NCBI RefSeq assembly: GCF_001592825.1
Contig: NZ_LTZG01000001.1
Coordinates: forward strand, 682,001-746,000
Length of the DNA: 64,000 nt
Origin: Planococcus maritimus
Lineage (GTDB): Bacteria > Bacillota > Bacilli > Bacillales_A > Planococcaceae
Direction: 5' to 3'
The position numbers and the translations under genes are program-made. Positions within the stretch are counted from its first letter, which is position 1, and every line of letters starts with the position of its first letter. Below are positions 27,541-36,051 of the stretch, piece after piece. The notes below the pieces were generated by a model. It did no database searches. It was not told the origin of the DNA and worked only from the letters and a program-made list of their open reading frames with translations.

Positions 27541-28794
27541 TTATGTTACTTTTTCTTCTGCCAGGTAACGGGCAAGCACCATGTCCTCGCCGTTTTCAGA
27601 AATGACTTCAAGCAGCTGGTTGATTTCACGGATGGTTCCGTTCAACTCCTCTACCGTCTGGCACACAATATTGAAACGGCCAAGCATCTGAGCGTACGAG
27701 CCGGTCACTGAGATCTCATCACCCACTTCACGTGTAGGCACCCAAGAAATGACGGATGGCAGTTCCAGAATTTCTTTCAAACCTTTGATCTCATGGATAA
27801 TTCCCGGGCCCAGAAGTACCGATAGATTGCAGGACGGATAGCGTATGAATCCATCGTCAAAATTGCTGAGGTCATATTGGGAAATGTCTTTTCCAATGGC
27901 AAAATCGATCATCATTTCCAGTAGATTGACATCCGTCTGGCGTTTGACGACTTGATAATGCTGCTCCCCGCTCAAGCGGTAGCCCATCTCGTAAATATAG
28001 AAATTTCCACCCTCGTATAAAGACTGAATCAGCACAAGGCCATTTTGTAGACCCATGCCTTTCAGCATTTTTCGGATATTGCTATCGTGCTTTAAAACGA
28101 ACTCAGCAAGATGGCTTGATGGATAAATCGTTGCGACTGGCAATGGCGGGCTTTGATGGCCTTGATTATGGACGAATCGGTCTGTGACAGCGGATAAAAT
28201 GACCTGGCCATTTTGCAAAGTGTAATACATTTCGACGCCGTGATTCGTATCGATAAAACGTTCGACGAGCACTCGGCCTTGCCGTGAAAAACGCCGGGCT
28301 TTTTCCACCGCCTCAACTAGTTCTGCTTGATCTTGGCAGACCGTGATGCCTTTGCTGGCGTAGCTGTCGACCGGTTTAACGATTACTGGATAGTCCACCG
28401 GCACATCATCGTTTTTTTCGTATTGCTCGATGACCGGAACGTTAAAATGCTGGCAAAATTCCTTGAACCGATCTTTGCTCGCACTGATTTCGAGGTGCTC
28501 TTTTGTGGCATAAAACGGCAGCCCAAGCCGTTCTGTTAACAATTGCGCATTCCATGTATTAATGTCATCGAAAGCTGTCAACACGCCATCGATTTGCTCT
28601 TGCCGTGCCATCTCTTCCAAGGCATCGATATCTGCGGTACTAATATCGAAAGCTTGGTCTGCGTGTTTTTTCGCTGGCGAAGCTTCGTTGTTATCCGTGA
28701 CGATGGTGTACAAGCCCATATTTTTGGCGGTTTCGACCACATCGATCATGTGCGTAATGCCTCCAAGGATGAGCAGCTTTTTTTGTTTTTCCAC
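27541..28794 (-). CDS. ATP-grasp ligase paralog 1
   Basis: The 417-residue protein has the three parts of an ATP-grasp enzyme: an N-terminal Rossmann-like region (KKLLILGGITHMIDVVETAK, VTDNNEASPAKKHADQAFDIST), the central grasp with PVIVKPVDSYASKGITVC and VLVERFID, and the metal site around IYEMGYRLSGEQHY. It resembles CarB/PurK-type carboxylate-amine ligases and should form an amide or peptide bond through an acyl phosphate. Substrates are unknown. The frame opens at 28824, but AGGGGG eight bases before the GTG at 28794 and the paralog alignment set the start. It is divergent from FemAB-like gene 4. Confidence 0.82.
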   Translation of the reverse strand: MEKQKKLLILGGITHMIDVVETAKNMGLYTIVTDNNEASPAKKHADQAFDISTADIDALEEMARQEQIDGVLTAFDDINTWNAQLLTERLGLPFYATKEHLEISASKDRFKEFCQHFNVPVIEQYEKNDDVPVDYPVIVKPVDSYASKGITVCQDQAELVEAVEKARRFSRQGRVLVERFIDTNHGVEMYYTLQNGQVILSAVTDRFVHNQGHQSPPLPVATIYPSSHLAEFVLKHDSNIRKMLKGMGLQNGLVLIQSLYEGGNFYIYEMGYRLSGEQHYQVVKRQTDVNLLEMMIDFAIGKDISQYDLSNFDDGFIRYPSCNLSVLLGPGIIHEIKGLKEILELPSVISWVPTREVGDEISVTGSYAQMLGRFNIVCQTVEELNGTIREINQLLEVISENGEDMVLARYLAEEKVT

Positions 28795-28887
28795 AGAAAA
28801 CACCCCCTTCAAATCAATAAGCATTATGAACTAGTCGTTCTCCCTTTTCCCTTAGGCTGGTCAGTTTTCTTCTCTATTTGTAGAACA

Positions 28888-28917
28888 AATTTACCAATCA
28901 AAAGCTTGTTTTGTCAA
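28888..28917 (-). promoter_or_regulatory. Sigma-A promoter of ATP-grasp gene 1
   Basis: TTGACA (28912-28917), 18-bp spacer, TAAATT (28888-28893). It differs from the direct-repeat promoter of the divergent FemAB-like gene. Confidence 0.65.
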
Positions 28918-28960
28918 TCTTAAAATCTGAAAAAAACGAAATTTCTTCCTATTTAATATA

Positions 28961-28993
28961 CTTTACCTCTTTTTAACCCCAAAACCTTATGGT
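28961..28993 (+). promoter_or_regulatory. Response-regulator-type promoter of FemAB-like gene 4 (site 3)
   Basis: CTTTACC (28961-28967), N4, TTTAACC (28972-28978), N9, TATGGT (28988-28993). It is the only one of the six sites on the plus strand, and its orientation toward the gene is conserved. The -10 ends 43 bases before the ATG. Confidence 0.65.
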
Positions 28994-29036
28994 GAAAGCA
29001 GCAAGAACACCACTTAATTGAAGGAGGAAGAGAACC

Positions 29037-30026
29037 ATGTCAGTACCAACTAAATTAGCGGTTCCGGACATCTTCTTTACACCTGAATGGAATGAGGCTT
29101 ACGCCGCACACGAAGGAGGGGAGTTCCAACAGTTTGAATGGAAAAGCGACATCGGCCATATTATCTACCCTTTTATTAAACGTCCGGTTCCCCTTTTAGA
29201 TGGCTGGTTTGATACAATCACTGCATTCGGGCAAAGCGGACCGGTTATCATTGAAGCCACAGAAGGGCAGCGCCGGGCATTGGTCGAAGAATTCGATGCA
29301 GCGTTCCAAGAATATTGCGACCAGCAGCACATCGTTTCTGAATACATTCGATTCAGCTCCTGGGTTAAAAACGCAGAAGACTTCTTCCCCCTTTATGGCT
29401 TGGATATGCGTGGCATTGTCATGTATATTGACTTAACCGTCGAAGATCCATTCCGCTACGAGTTTTCATCCGCCGCCCGCCAGCAAGTGCGCCGCGCCTT
29501 AAAAAATGGCGTGACGGTCGAATACGATTTCACTGGAGAAACATTTGATGATTTTTATCGGCTGTACGGACTCACCGCCGACCGTAACGAGTTTCCGGAT
29601 CATTATTTATTTGAACATGGGATGTTGAAAAATTCTTTCCAAGGTCTCAAAGGCAAGCAATTTTTGCTCAATGCGAAATTTCAAGGCAAGATTGTTTCTT
29701 CTGCATTAATGGTCCATCACGGCGCTTATATGCATTATCACTTAGTCGCCAATGACCCCGAATATTTCCGCTGTGCCGGTAATTCACTGATCATGGCAGA
29801 AGCATGCAACTACGGGAAAACACATGGTTTTTCCCAGCTTCACCTGGGCGGTGCCACAAACGATGCTCTCTACCGGTTCAAACGGCGATTCACCAAAACA
29901 GAGCCGCTTGAGATCTTGACCGGCAAGCGGATTCGCAATACGGAGATGTATGGCAAACTGACAGAACTGAAACGCCTCCAATTTGGCATTAAAAATCCTG
30001 GCCACTTCCCTTTATACAGAGCTTAA
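29037..30026 (+). CDS. FemAB/GNAT-like acyltransferase paralog 4
   Basis: A 329-residue, more diverged family member. The conserved skeleton remains: IIYPFIKRPVPLL, FDTITAFGQSGP in place of TPYGYGGP, EYIRFSSW, YEFSSAARQQVRRALKNGV, HYHLVAND and LHLGGATNDALYRFKRRF. The GGGRTN block of copies 1-3 is GGATND here. AAGGAGG lies about nine bases before the ATG. A MITE-like element begins two bases behind its stop codon and supplies the nearest hairpins. Divergence from copies 1-3 suggests a different acceptor or donor. Confidence 0.8.
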   Translation: MSVPTKLAVPDIFFTPEWNEAYAAHEGGEFQQFEWKSDIGHIIYPFIKRPVPLLDGWFDTITAFGQSGPVIIEATEGQRRALVEEFDAAFQEYCDQQHIVSEYIRFSSWVKNAEDFFPLYGLDMRGIVMYIDLTVEDPFRYEFSSAARQQVRRALKNGVTVEYDFTGETFDDFYRLYGLTADRNEFPDHYLFEHGMLKNSFQGLKGKQFLLNAKFQGKIVSSALMVHHGAYMHYHLVANDPEYFRCAGNSLIMAEACNYGKTHGFSQLHLGGATNDALYRFKRRFTKTEPLEILTGKRIRNTEMYGKLTELKRLQFGIKNPGHFPLYRA

Positions 30027-30027
30027 A

Positions 30028-30345
30028 AAAGGGGCTGTCCCAAAAGGTCATGAAAAGTGACTTTTAGGGGCAGTCTCTTTTCTTCTAAAGAAATGGCTGA
30101 TGTCCATTTCGACGGACGCTTTCCGCGGGCACGGCCTTAGCCGCTTCCCTCGCTTCACTCAGTCCAGGGTCTTCGGCTCGCGTCGCTCCTTCGCTTAGCT
30201 CAGTCACTGTTCCGGCTGGAGTCGCCGTCTCCATTCCCATCAGCCGGCTACTCTCAGGTGCCTCACCGATAAATCAAAAACAGACAGAGAAAAAGATTTT
30301 TTTCTCCGTCTGTTTTATTTTAGGGACTTATGAGACAGCCCCTTT
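30028..30345. mobile_element. MITE-like element of about 318 bp with terminal inverted repeats
   Basis: Left end 30028-30049 (AAAGGGGCTGTCCCAAAAGG) and right end 30324-30345 (reverse complement AAAGGGGCTGTCTCATAAGT) match at 18 of 22 positions. The interior holds a GC-rich stretch (TTTCCGCGGGCACGGCC onward, ending GGAGTCGCCGTCTCC) of a kind scattered in Bacillaceae genomes, and a hairpin with T-rich loop near 30263-30317. No transposase frame is present, so it would need one in trans. No convincing target duplication was found. It fills the gap between FemAB-like gene 4 and ATP-grasp gene 2. Confidence 0.7.
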
Positions 30346-30362
30346 GCTAATTTTCAGCATTC

Positions 30363-30389
30363 AAAAACAGCGTGGCACGAGTCCCGCTG
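30363..30389 (-). terminator. Terminator of ATP-grasp gene 2
   Basis: CAGCG (30385-30389 side) pairs with CGCTG (30368-30372), then TTTTTG on the minus strand, 14 bases behind the stop. Confidence 0.65.
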
Positions 30390-30403
30390 CTTCGTAGTTC
30401 CTA

Positions 30404-31672
30404 TTAGGAAGCATTCATTTTCGCTTGTTGAAAGCGAGCCATTATCATATCGTTGCCATCCTCCGAACGAATATCGAGCGTAGAATAGATCTTTTCAATT
30501 GTTTCTAGCAGATGTTGTTCGGATGAGGCAAGCACGTTAAATCGGCCAAACATTTGAGAGTAAGAGCCTGTGCGCTCGATCACTTGGCCAAGGGAACGAT
30601 TGATGACGCAGGAAATCACTTCCGGCATCGCTTTCACTGCATCTAAGCCGTGAATTTCGGTAATCGTCCCTGGTGCGAGCAAAATCGGCAAATTGGCAGA
30701 AGGATACAGCATTGGAGCATGGTCAAAATATTCGATGGGATGCTTGGCGGTATCTTCGCCAATAGAGAAATCAAGCATCATCTCCAATAAATGGACGCCT
30801 GTCTGCTTGTGGATAATATGATAATGCTGCTCGCCGCTAAACCGAAAGCCCATCTCGTATACATATATCTCGCCATCTTCATAAAGTGTCTGAATGAACA
30901 CTAAACCGTTTTTGATGCCCATGCCGCGGATCATGGCGCGCACCTTTGAATCGACTTCTTCTATATATTGCTGTTGGTGCTGGGAGGGAAACAACATCGC
31001 CACAGGCAAAGGCGGGTGTTCTTTAGATTGCTGATGGGTGAATCGGTCGGTGACGGCAGTCAGGACGAGATGGCCGTCTCGGGCAGTGTAGAATGCCTGG
31101 ACGCCGATGTCTGAATCAACAAAACGCTCGAGCATGACCTTGCCCGATTTGGATTCTCCGACTGCCTTTTGGACCCCCTTTGTGAGTTCCTCCTCACCGT
31201 AACACACCGTAATTCCTTTGCTTGCATAGCTATCGACGGGTTTGACGATAACCGGAAATTCTACAATTGGAAGTGCTATATCTCTGGCTGGATCGCATTT
31301 GTATTCTTCAATGACCGGCACGCCAAATGTCCGGCAATAGTCCTTGAAGCGGTCTTTATGCGAAGTGATATCAAGTTGTGCAGGCGTAGCGTAAAACGGC
31401 AATTGAAGCCTTTTGCACAATGCGACGGCATGCCAAGTGTTCACATCGTCAAATGCGGTAAAGACACCGTCAATTTGCTCTTTTCTGCCGATTTCAGCCA
31501 GTTTCTGGATATCGGCAGTGCTGATGTCATACGATTGATCCGCTATTTTCTTTGCTGGCGAACCAGCCATATTGTCGGTGACTATTGTATAATAGCCGAT
31601 GCGTTTGGCTGTTTCTACCACATTAACCATATGGAACGTACCACCAAGAATTAAAATTTTCTTTTTTCCCAT
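30404..31672 (-). CDS. ATP-grasp ligase paralog 2
   Basis: A 422-residue paralog of the protein at 27541, co-linear throughout: KKKILILGGTFHMVNVVETAKR, SPAKKIADQSYDISTADI, GVFTAFDDVNTWHA, FPVIVKPVDSYASKGITVC, VMLERFVDSD and YVYEMGFRFSGEQHYH. Both should therefore catalyse related ligations with different substrates. The frame opens at 31693, but GGAGGGG five bases before the ATG at 31672 favours that start. A possible promoter is TTGACT-N17-TATTTT upstream near 31755-31783. No direct-repeat site was found here. Confidence 0.82.
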   Translation of the reverse strand: MGKKKILILGGTFHMVNVVETAKRIGYYTIVTDNMAGSPAKKIADQSYDISTADIQKLAEIGRKEQIDGVFTAFDDVNTWHAVALCKRLQLPFYATPAQLDITSHKDRFKDYCRTFGVPVIEEYKCDPARDIALPIVEFPVIVKPVDSYASKGITVCYGEEELTKGVQKAVGESKSGKVMLERFVDSDIGVQAFYTARDGHLVLTAVTDRFTHQQSKEHPPLPVAMLFPSQHQQQYIEEVDSKVRAMIRGMGIKNGLVFIQTLYEDGEIYVYEMGFRFSGEQHYHIIHKQTGVHLLEMMLDFSIGEDTAKHPIEYFDHAPMLYPSANLPILLAPGTITEIHGLDAVKAMPEVISCVINRSLGQVIERTGSYSQMFGRFNVLASSEQHLLETIEKIYSTLDIRSEDGNDMIMARFQQAKMNAS

Positions 31673-31818
31673 CCATACCCCTCCGCTCCGCATGAATCAT
31701 GCACCTATAGTATAAAGATTAATTCAAAATAACTAATTTTATTGATGATGATAATACAAAAATACCAATTAAAAACCAATGAGTCAATAATAATCTGAAA
31801 ATTCAGGTATAAAATCCT

Positions 31819-33342
31819 TTATTCCAATGGCAATGTATGCGAAACCATCCAGCTCTTGTCATTTCGATTGTAAAAGGCTGTGATTTTGTAGCCGATTCCT
31901 GCAGGCGCAAGTACTCCTTCACCGCCGGGTTTGTTGTTGACTTTGGCATTGTCACAAATGAGCCGGACTTCCTGGCCGCCGCTATGCTCGACAAAAATTT
32001 CGACTTCTTCATTAAATTTATGCGTCGGAGCTGGCGGCAGTTTAACAGTCTCTGCCTGCGACGCGCCATTTTTCCGATTGACCGTAATGCGCGGCGCGTC
32101 TTCCATATCTATAGGCGAACGTCCCGACTCTACAACGTATTGATGCAAGCGACCGTTGTACAGGATACTCGTTGTATTGTATTGATAATCTTGATTATAT
32201 AAAGACGTGATCGAAGCCAGCCCGTCTCCCATGCCGTGTCGTGGTTTCGCGAGAAGCGGTTCGATGATGCTAAGCCCCGATGCATAATCGAGCAGGACAT
32301 TTGCATAGCCATTATTCTCAAAATAGCTATGGTTGATGCTGCCGGAATAGGCAGGCGTTGTATTGATTGCGCCACTGCCGATATGGATACCTGCAATGCC
32401 GTTCGAGTCAAAATTTCCGCCTTGAATATGATGGCCGTAAAGTCCGCGTACCATAAGGCCAGTCGCTGCGTTGCCGACAAAATGGCAATCGTAAATCCCG
32501 TAGACATTATTATCGCTGCCCCTGTCGGTCTGTAATCCGCAGCCAAGGTGGATTTGATAAGCGGTTCCCGGTGAAATTGTCTTCTTTAAAGGCGGTGACA
32601 CCGTGATACTTCCGGTATTGACTTCATCGATGTGATAGACAGATCCTTCTCCCGAACCTACTTTAAAATAAGCGCCCACGTGCACATCGCGCGCAGATGG
32701 ATCCAGTTTCATAAAAGAAATATTCGTCCCGCGCCCAGAAGCACCACTGCCTTCAATAACTGAGCCGTTTTGCGAAAACTGGCACAAGCGGTCAAACACG
32801 CATAAATTATTATTGCCCTCCTCTAAAATCTGTAAGCCGTGAACAGACCCCCACATAAATGCAGCGCCCGAAAATAATTTATCGCGAATTTCACTGGCGA
32901 CCATACACACTTTGACGAGCTGCGTATAGCCGTTTTTCGGGTCACTCCCCATGAATTGGATTCCTTTTACCGAACCGCTGCCGCCGCGCATGCGCACTAA
33001 ATAATCCATCGGTTCAGACGGGGCGATTTGGGTTGTTTCTGCACTATGCCCAATCCACGAAACAGCCGAACCTACACCCCATTCCGGCACTTCAATCGGT
33101 CCACTGATACGATATAAGCCAGGCGGAAAGAACAAATTTCCGCCTTTTGGCGTGCCATAAGCTGCATTAATTGCTTGCTGCAGCGCTTTCCGGTCATCGG
33201 CTTTGCCATCTCCGATTGCTCCATAAGATTTCACATTGAACAATTGATCTGCTGTTTTTTTCGGACTCCACATTTCGCGGACAATATCTTCTTTATTGCG
33301 TGGAGGCAATTCCTTCTCCCTCGGTTTTTTCCAAAATGCCAT
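31819..33342 (-). CDS. Pectate-lyase-3-like right-handed beta-helix protein
   Basis: The 507-residue protein opens with 34 charged residues and then the Pectate_lyase_3 signature FNVKSYGAIGDGKADDRKALQQAI (about 36-59), LFFPPGLYRISGPIEVP, and repeated short strands with N/G turns (NNNLCVFDRL, NNVYGIYDCHFVG, INHSYFENNG) that form the helix coils. A small C-terminal beta domain follows from about 430. No signal peptide or membrane span is visible, which is unusual for a polysaccharide-active beta-helix. AAAGGAG lies nine bases before the ATG. It is controlled by direct-repeat site 4. Lyase, hydrolase or epimerase activity on the neighbouring polysaccharide is an inference. Confidence 0.78.
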   Translation of the reverse strand: MAFWKKPREKELPPRNKEDIVREMWSPKKTADQLFNVKSYGAIGDGKADDRKALQQAINAAYGTPKGGNLFFPPGLYRISGPIEVPEWGVGSAVSWIGHSAETTQIAPSEPMDYLVRMRGGSGSVKGIQFMGSDPKNGYTQLVKVCMVASEIRDKLFSGAAFMWGSVHGLQILEEGNNNLCVFDRLCQFSQNGSVIEGSGASGRGTNISFMKLDPSARDVHVGAYFKVGSGEGSVYHIDEVNTGSITVSPPLKKTISPGTAYQIHLGCGLQTDRGSDNNVYGIYDCHFVGNAATGLMVRGLYGHHIQGGNFDSNGIAGIHIGSGAINTTPAYSGSINHSYFENNGYANVLLDYASGLSIIEPLLAKPRHGMGDGLASITSLYNQDYQYNTTSILYNGRLHQYVVESGRSPIDMEDAPRITVNRKNGASQAETVKLPPAPTHKFNEEVEIFVEHSGGQEVRLICDNAKVNNKPGGEGVLAPAGIGYKITAFYNRNDKSWMVSHTLPLE

Positions 33343-33380
33343 AATTGGCCGCTCCTTTGCTAATGGAATGTCGTAAGAAA

Positions 33381-33413
33381 ATTTTACCTGTTGAATGTTA
33401 AAAACCGGTTAAA
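33381..33413 (-). promoter_or_regulatory. Response-regulator-type promoter of the beta-helix gene (site 4)
   Basis: TTTAACC (33407-33413), N4, TTTAACA (33396-33402), N9, TAAAAT (33381-33386), reading toward the gene. The -10 lies 39 bases before the ATG. Confidence 0.7.
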
Positions 33414-33423
33414 TCTGGACAAA

Positions 33424-33465
33424 GAAAAACAGCTCCCAAAACCAGATGCCTTCGGCGAGAGCTGT
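33424..33465 (-). terminator. Terminator of the amidase gene
   Basis: ACAGCTC (33459-33465 side) pairs with GAGCTGT (33429-33435) on the minus strand around a long loop, followed by TTTTC. It lies 13 bases behind the stop. Confidence 0.7.
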
Positions 33466-33477
33466 CCATGAAGCTAT

Positions 33478-34890
33478 TTATTTCTCGAGCATCGGTGCAT
33501 GCCCTTTCATTAATTCCATCGATTCAATGAGCGCAGCGGCCTGCAGCACTTTCTCTTCTTCAAAAGCCGGCCCCATGATTTGCAAGCCTACAGGCAGACC
33601 TCCTTTAACGCCTATAGGTATGCTGAGTGCCGGCAATCCCGTCAGGTTGCCCGGCCCCGTAAAGCGGATGACTTCATCCAAATAGCTCAGTTCCTGGCCG
33701 TTGATATCCACCGTCTGCGATCCGATCGGCGGCACTAAAAACGGCAAAGTCGGGCTGATCAACACATCGACGCTTTCAAACGTCGCAGCGAATTCCACAT
33801 CGAGCTTGCGCCGGATCTGCTGGGACTGGACATAATCGACGCCGCTCATCAATTCGCCGACTTCCAGCAAGAATCGCACGTCCTCGCCGAACTTCTCCGG
33901 CGATTTCAATAAATTCGCATGATGCACAGCACTTGCTTCTGTCGTAATCGTCACCAGTTCCGCAAATTCCGCCTGCTTTAAAGAAGGGATGCGGACTGGC
34001 TTGATCACCGCTCCGGTATCTTCCAGCTGCTTCAAGACGTATCGCACCTGCTCATCCACTTGGCTGTCGACATTGTTAAAAAAGTATTGCTCTTCAATGC
34101 CGATGACTAATTCTTTCGCTTCACTTTCTAACAGTCCTGAAAAGTTCTTAGCAGGACGGTCAAGCGAGGTCGGATCTTTTGGGTCGTAACCGCTCAATAA
34201 CTCCAATAGCAAGGCCGCATCGTACACTGTTTTTGTCATCGGTCCAATATGATCGAGCGACCAGGCGAGCGGGAAGCAGCCATATTTTGAAATGCGCCCA
34301 TGGGTCGGCTTGAGGCCGATGATGCCACAGCTCGATGCCGGGATGCGGATCGAGCCGCCAGTATCGGTCCCGAGCGAAGCGATCGCCATATGCGATGCCA
34401 CCGCAGCCCCCGATCCGCCGCTTGAACCTCCTGGAATCTTCGTAAGATCCCAAGGGTTCTTGCATGGCCCAAAATGCGGATTGGTCGTCGTTGCCCCCCA
34501 CGCATACTCATGCATATTGAGTTTACCAGTGAACGTGACGCCCGCCATTTTCAATTTCGAAACGACCGTGGCATCGAAATCTGCTACGAATTCGCTATGG
34601 ATGCTCGACCCCATCGTTGCTTTTTCATCCTTGAAATACAAAATATCCTTCAAAGCCATTGGAATTCCGTGAAGCGCGCCGCGGTAGTTGCCGCTTTGAA
34701 TTTCCTGTTCAGCCTGCGCGGCAGCTTCGAGCGCTTGTTCTTTTTGCACAGCAATATAGGCATTGATCTCCCCATCGAATTGCTCGACATTAGCTAATAC
34801 CTGTTCTGTCAATTCGACAGGTGATAGTTGCTTCGACTGGATGAGGGGGGCGAGCTCCCCAATGGATTTCTTTGCGAGTTCTTGGCTCAT
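33478..34890 (-). CDS. Amidase signature enzyme (GatA-like)
   Basis: The 470-residue protein has the amidase signature Ser-cisSer-Lys triad: Lys in HGIPMALKDILYF (about residue 81), GGSSGGSGAAVASHMAIASLGTDTGGSIRIPASSCGIIGLKPTHG around residues 152-196, with the nucleophile in TDTGGSIR. It resembles GatA, but GatB/GatC are not adjacent, so a stand-alone amide or ureide hydrolase is more likely. GGGAGGCG lies before the ATG, and the start overlaps the stop of a 59-codon gene (ATGA). The pair is probably one functional unit. Confidence 0.9.
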   Translation of the reverse strand: MSQELAKKSIGELAPLIQSKQLSPVELTEQVLANVEQFDGEINAYIAVQKEQALEAAAQAEQEIQSGNYRGALHGIPMALKDILYFKDEKATMGSSIHSEFVADFDATVVSKLKMAGVTFTGKLNMHEYAWGATTTNPHFGPCKNPWDLTKIPGGSSGGSGAAVASHMAIASLGTDTGGSIRIPASSCGIIGLKPTHGRISKYGCFPLAWSLDHIGPMTKTVYDAALLLELLSGYDPKDPTSLDRPAKNFSGLLESEAKELVIGIEEQYFFNNVDSQVDEQVRYVLKQLEDTGAVIKPVRIPSLKQAEFAELVTITTEASAVHHANLLKSPEKFGEDVRFLLEVGELMSGVDYVQSQQIRRKLDVEFAATFESVDVLISPTLPFLVPPIGSQTVDINGQELSYLDEVIRFTGPGNLTGLPALSIPIGVKGGLPVGLQIMGPAFEEEKVLQAAALIESMELMKGHAPMLEK

Positions 34891-35066
34891 CCCTGCTCGC
34901 CTCCCGGAATGTGTGTCAAGGCCATATCTGAGTCCTTTAATTGATCTTGATCGACCGTTTGGCGCAGCTCTTCAAACCCTGCCATTTGGGCTTTGAGCAT
35001 GTCTTGATGGTGCTCCGGGACAGTAATTCCTTTTTTCTCCAAAATTTCGTGAATGTCGAATGCCAC
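34887..35066 (-). CDS. Small GatC/AtzG-like protein upstream of the amidase
   Basis: A 59-codon frame starts at a GTG (35066), preceded by GGGGGA five bases upstream, and ends in a TGA that overlaps the amidase start by four bases. The predicted product begins VAFDIHEILEKKGITVPE, continues with HHQDMLKAQMAGFEELRQ and ends THIPGGEQG. It is helical and charged. Amidase-signature hydrolases are often encoded with a small GatC- or AtzG-like helical partner that stabilises them, and position and size fit that role. Sequence similarity to those families cannot be judged by eye. A longer frame over the same DNA (34937-35134) has no ribosome binding site and is rejected. Confidence 0.6.
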   Translation of the reverse strand: MAFDIHEILEKKGITVPEHHQDMLKAQMAGFEELRQTVDQDQLKDSDMALTHIPGGEQG

Positions 35067-35168
35067 ATGAATCCCCCATTCCTGAATTTTTCTGAGATGT
35101 AGGTCCTGTTGATTATCGATAGTTTACCACTCACACTCTTGAATTAACAGAATATTCCTTCAAAAATT

Positions 35169-35201
35169 GAAAAAAGCTGCCAGTTTTTAGGACTGCCAGC
35201 T
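35169..35201 (-). terminator. Terminator of the SDR/GNAT unit
   Basis: A 10-bp stem with one mismatch (35192-35201 with 35175-35184) followed on the minus strand by TTTTTT. Between it and the SDR stop lies a short ATTCATCC tandem (about 35220-35243). Confidence 0.8.
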
Positions 35202-35250
35202 GACCTTTTTAATCTCCCCATTCATCCATTCATCCATTCATCATTTATCT

Positions 35251-36024
35251 TTACCGTGCCCCCATGCCGCCATCTATTCGATACTGGCTGCCTGTAATGA
35301 AGCTTGAGTCATCACTGGCTAAAAACTCTACAAGCTTAGCGACCTCTTCTGCTTGGCCGTAACGGCCTAGTGGAATTCGCGAAGAGATGGTTTGCCTTAC
35401 CCGCGCAGGATCATTCTTATTTATCGATTGCTCAATGGTTTCCATCATGCTCGATGCGAGGGGAGCCGGGTGGATCGAATTCACCCTGACGGAATCTTTT
35501 GCCACTTCCAAGGCAGCTGTTTTGGTCAAACCGACGACCGCATGCTTCGCCGCCGAATAAAGCGAATTGCCACTGCTGCCCATAAGGCCTGACACCGATG
35601 AAGTATTGATGGCGCTGCCGGATTGCTGGGCAATCATCACCGGCAAAACATATTTCAGCCCCAGAAAAACCCCGCGCACATTCAAATTCATCATTGCGTC
35701 GAAATCTGCTGTCGTTTGCTCCGTGAGAAGGGCGGTCTTCCCGATAATTCCTGCATTGTTCACGAAAACATCGATCTTCCCCCACCGCTCCACCACTTGC
35801 TTCACATAATGCTGGACAGCTTGTTCTTTGCTGACATCAGCCACCAAACCCATTATATTTTCGCTGTCGCCGAAACTGCTCACCAATTTATCCAATGCTT
35901 GTTGATTGAAATCGACAAGCGCGACTTTAGCGCCTTCACTTGCCAATTGCTCTGCTATGGCAGTACCCAAGACACCCGCCGCTCCCGTAATCACCGCCAC
36001 TTTTCCTTCCAACTTTCGCTTCAT
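35251..36024 (-). CDS. Short-chain dehydrogenase/reductase (FabG-like)
   Basis: The 257-residue classical SDR has the cofactor loop TGAAGVLGTAIAE (about 13-25), NNAG, catalytic Ser in INTSSVSGLMGS, YSAAKHA (Tyr and Lys) and a C-terminal FITGSQYRIDGGMGAR. The acidic residue after the second strand (VALVDFNQQ) suggests NAD(H) preference. The substrate is unknown. GGAGG lies six bases before the ATG. It follows the GNAT-like gene at 36052 by 27 bases and probably shares its transcript. Confidence 0.9.
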   Translation of the reverse strand: MKRKLEGKVAVITGAAGVLGTAIAEQLASEGAKVALVDFNQQALDKLVSSFGDSENIMGLVADVSKEQAVQHYVKQVVERWGKIDVFVNNAGIIGKTALLTEQTTADFDAMMNLNVRGVFLGLKYVLPVMIAQQSGSAINTSSVSGLMGSSGNSLYSAAKHAVVGLTKTAALEVAKDSVRVNSIHPAPLASSMMETIEQSINKNDPARVRQTISSRIPLGRYGQAEEVAKLVEFLASDDSSFITGSQYRIDGGMGAR

Positions 36025-36051
36025 GGAGGCCCTCCTTCCCTTTTCTCTGCC

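Noticed and set aside
34937-35134. 65-codon frame upstream of the amidase
   Set aside because: No ribosome binding site. The overlapping 59-codon frame in another phase has one and is coupled to the amidase.
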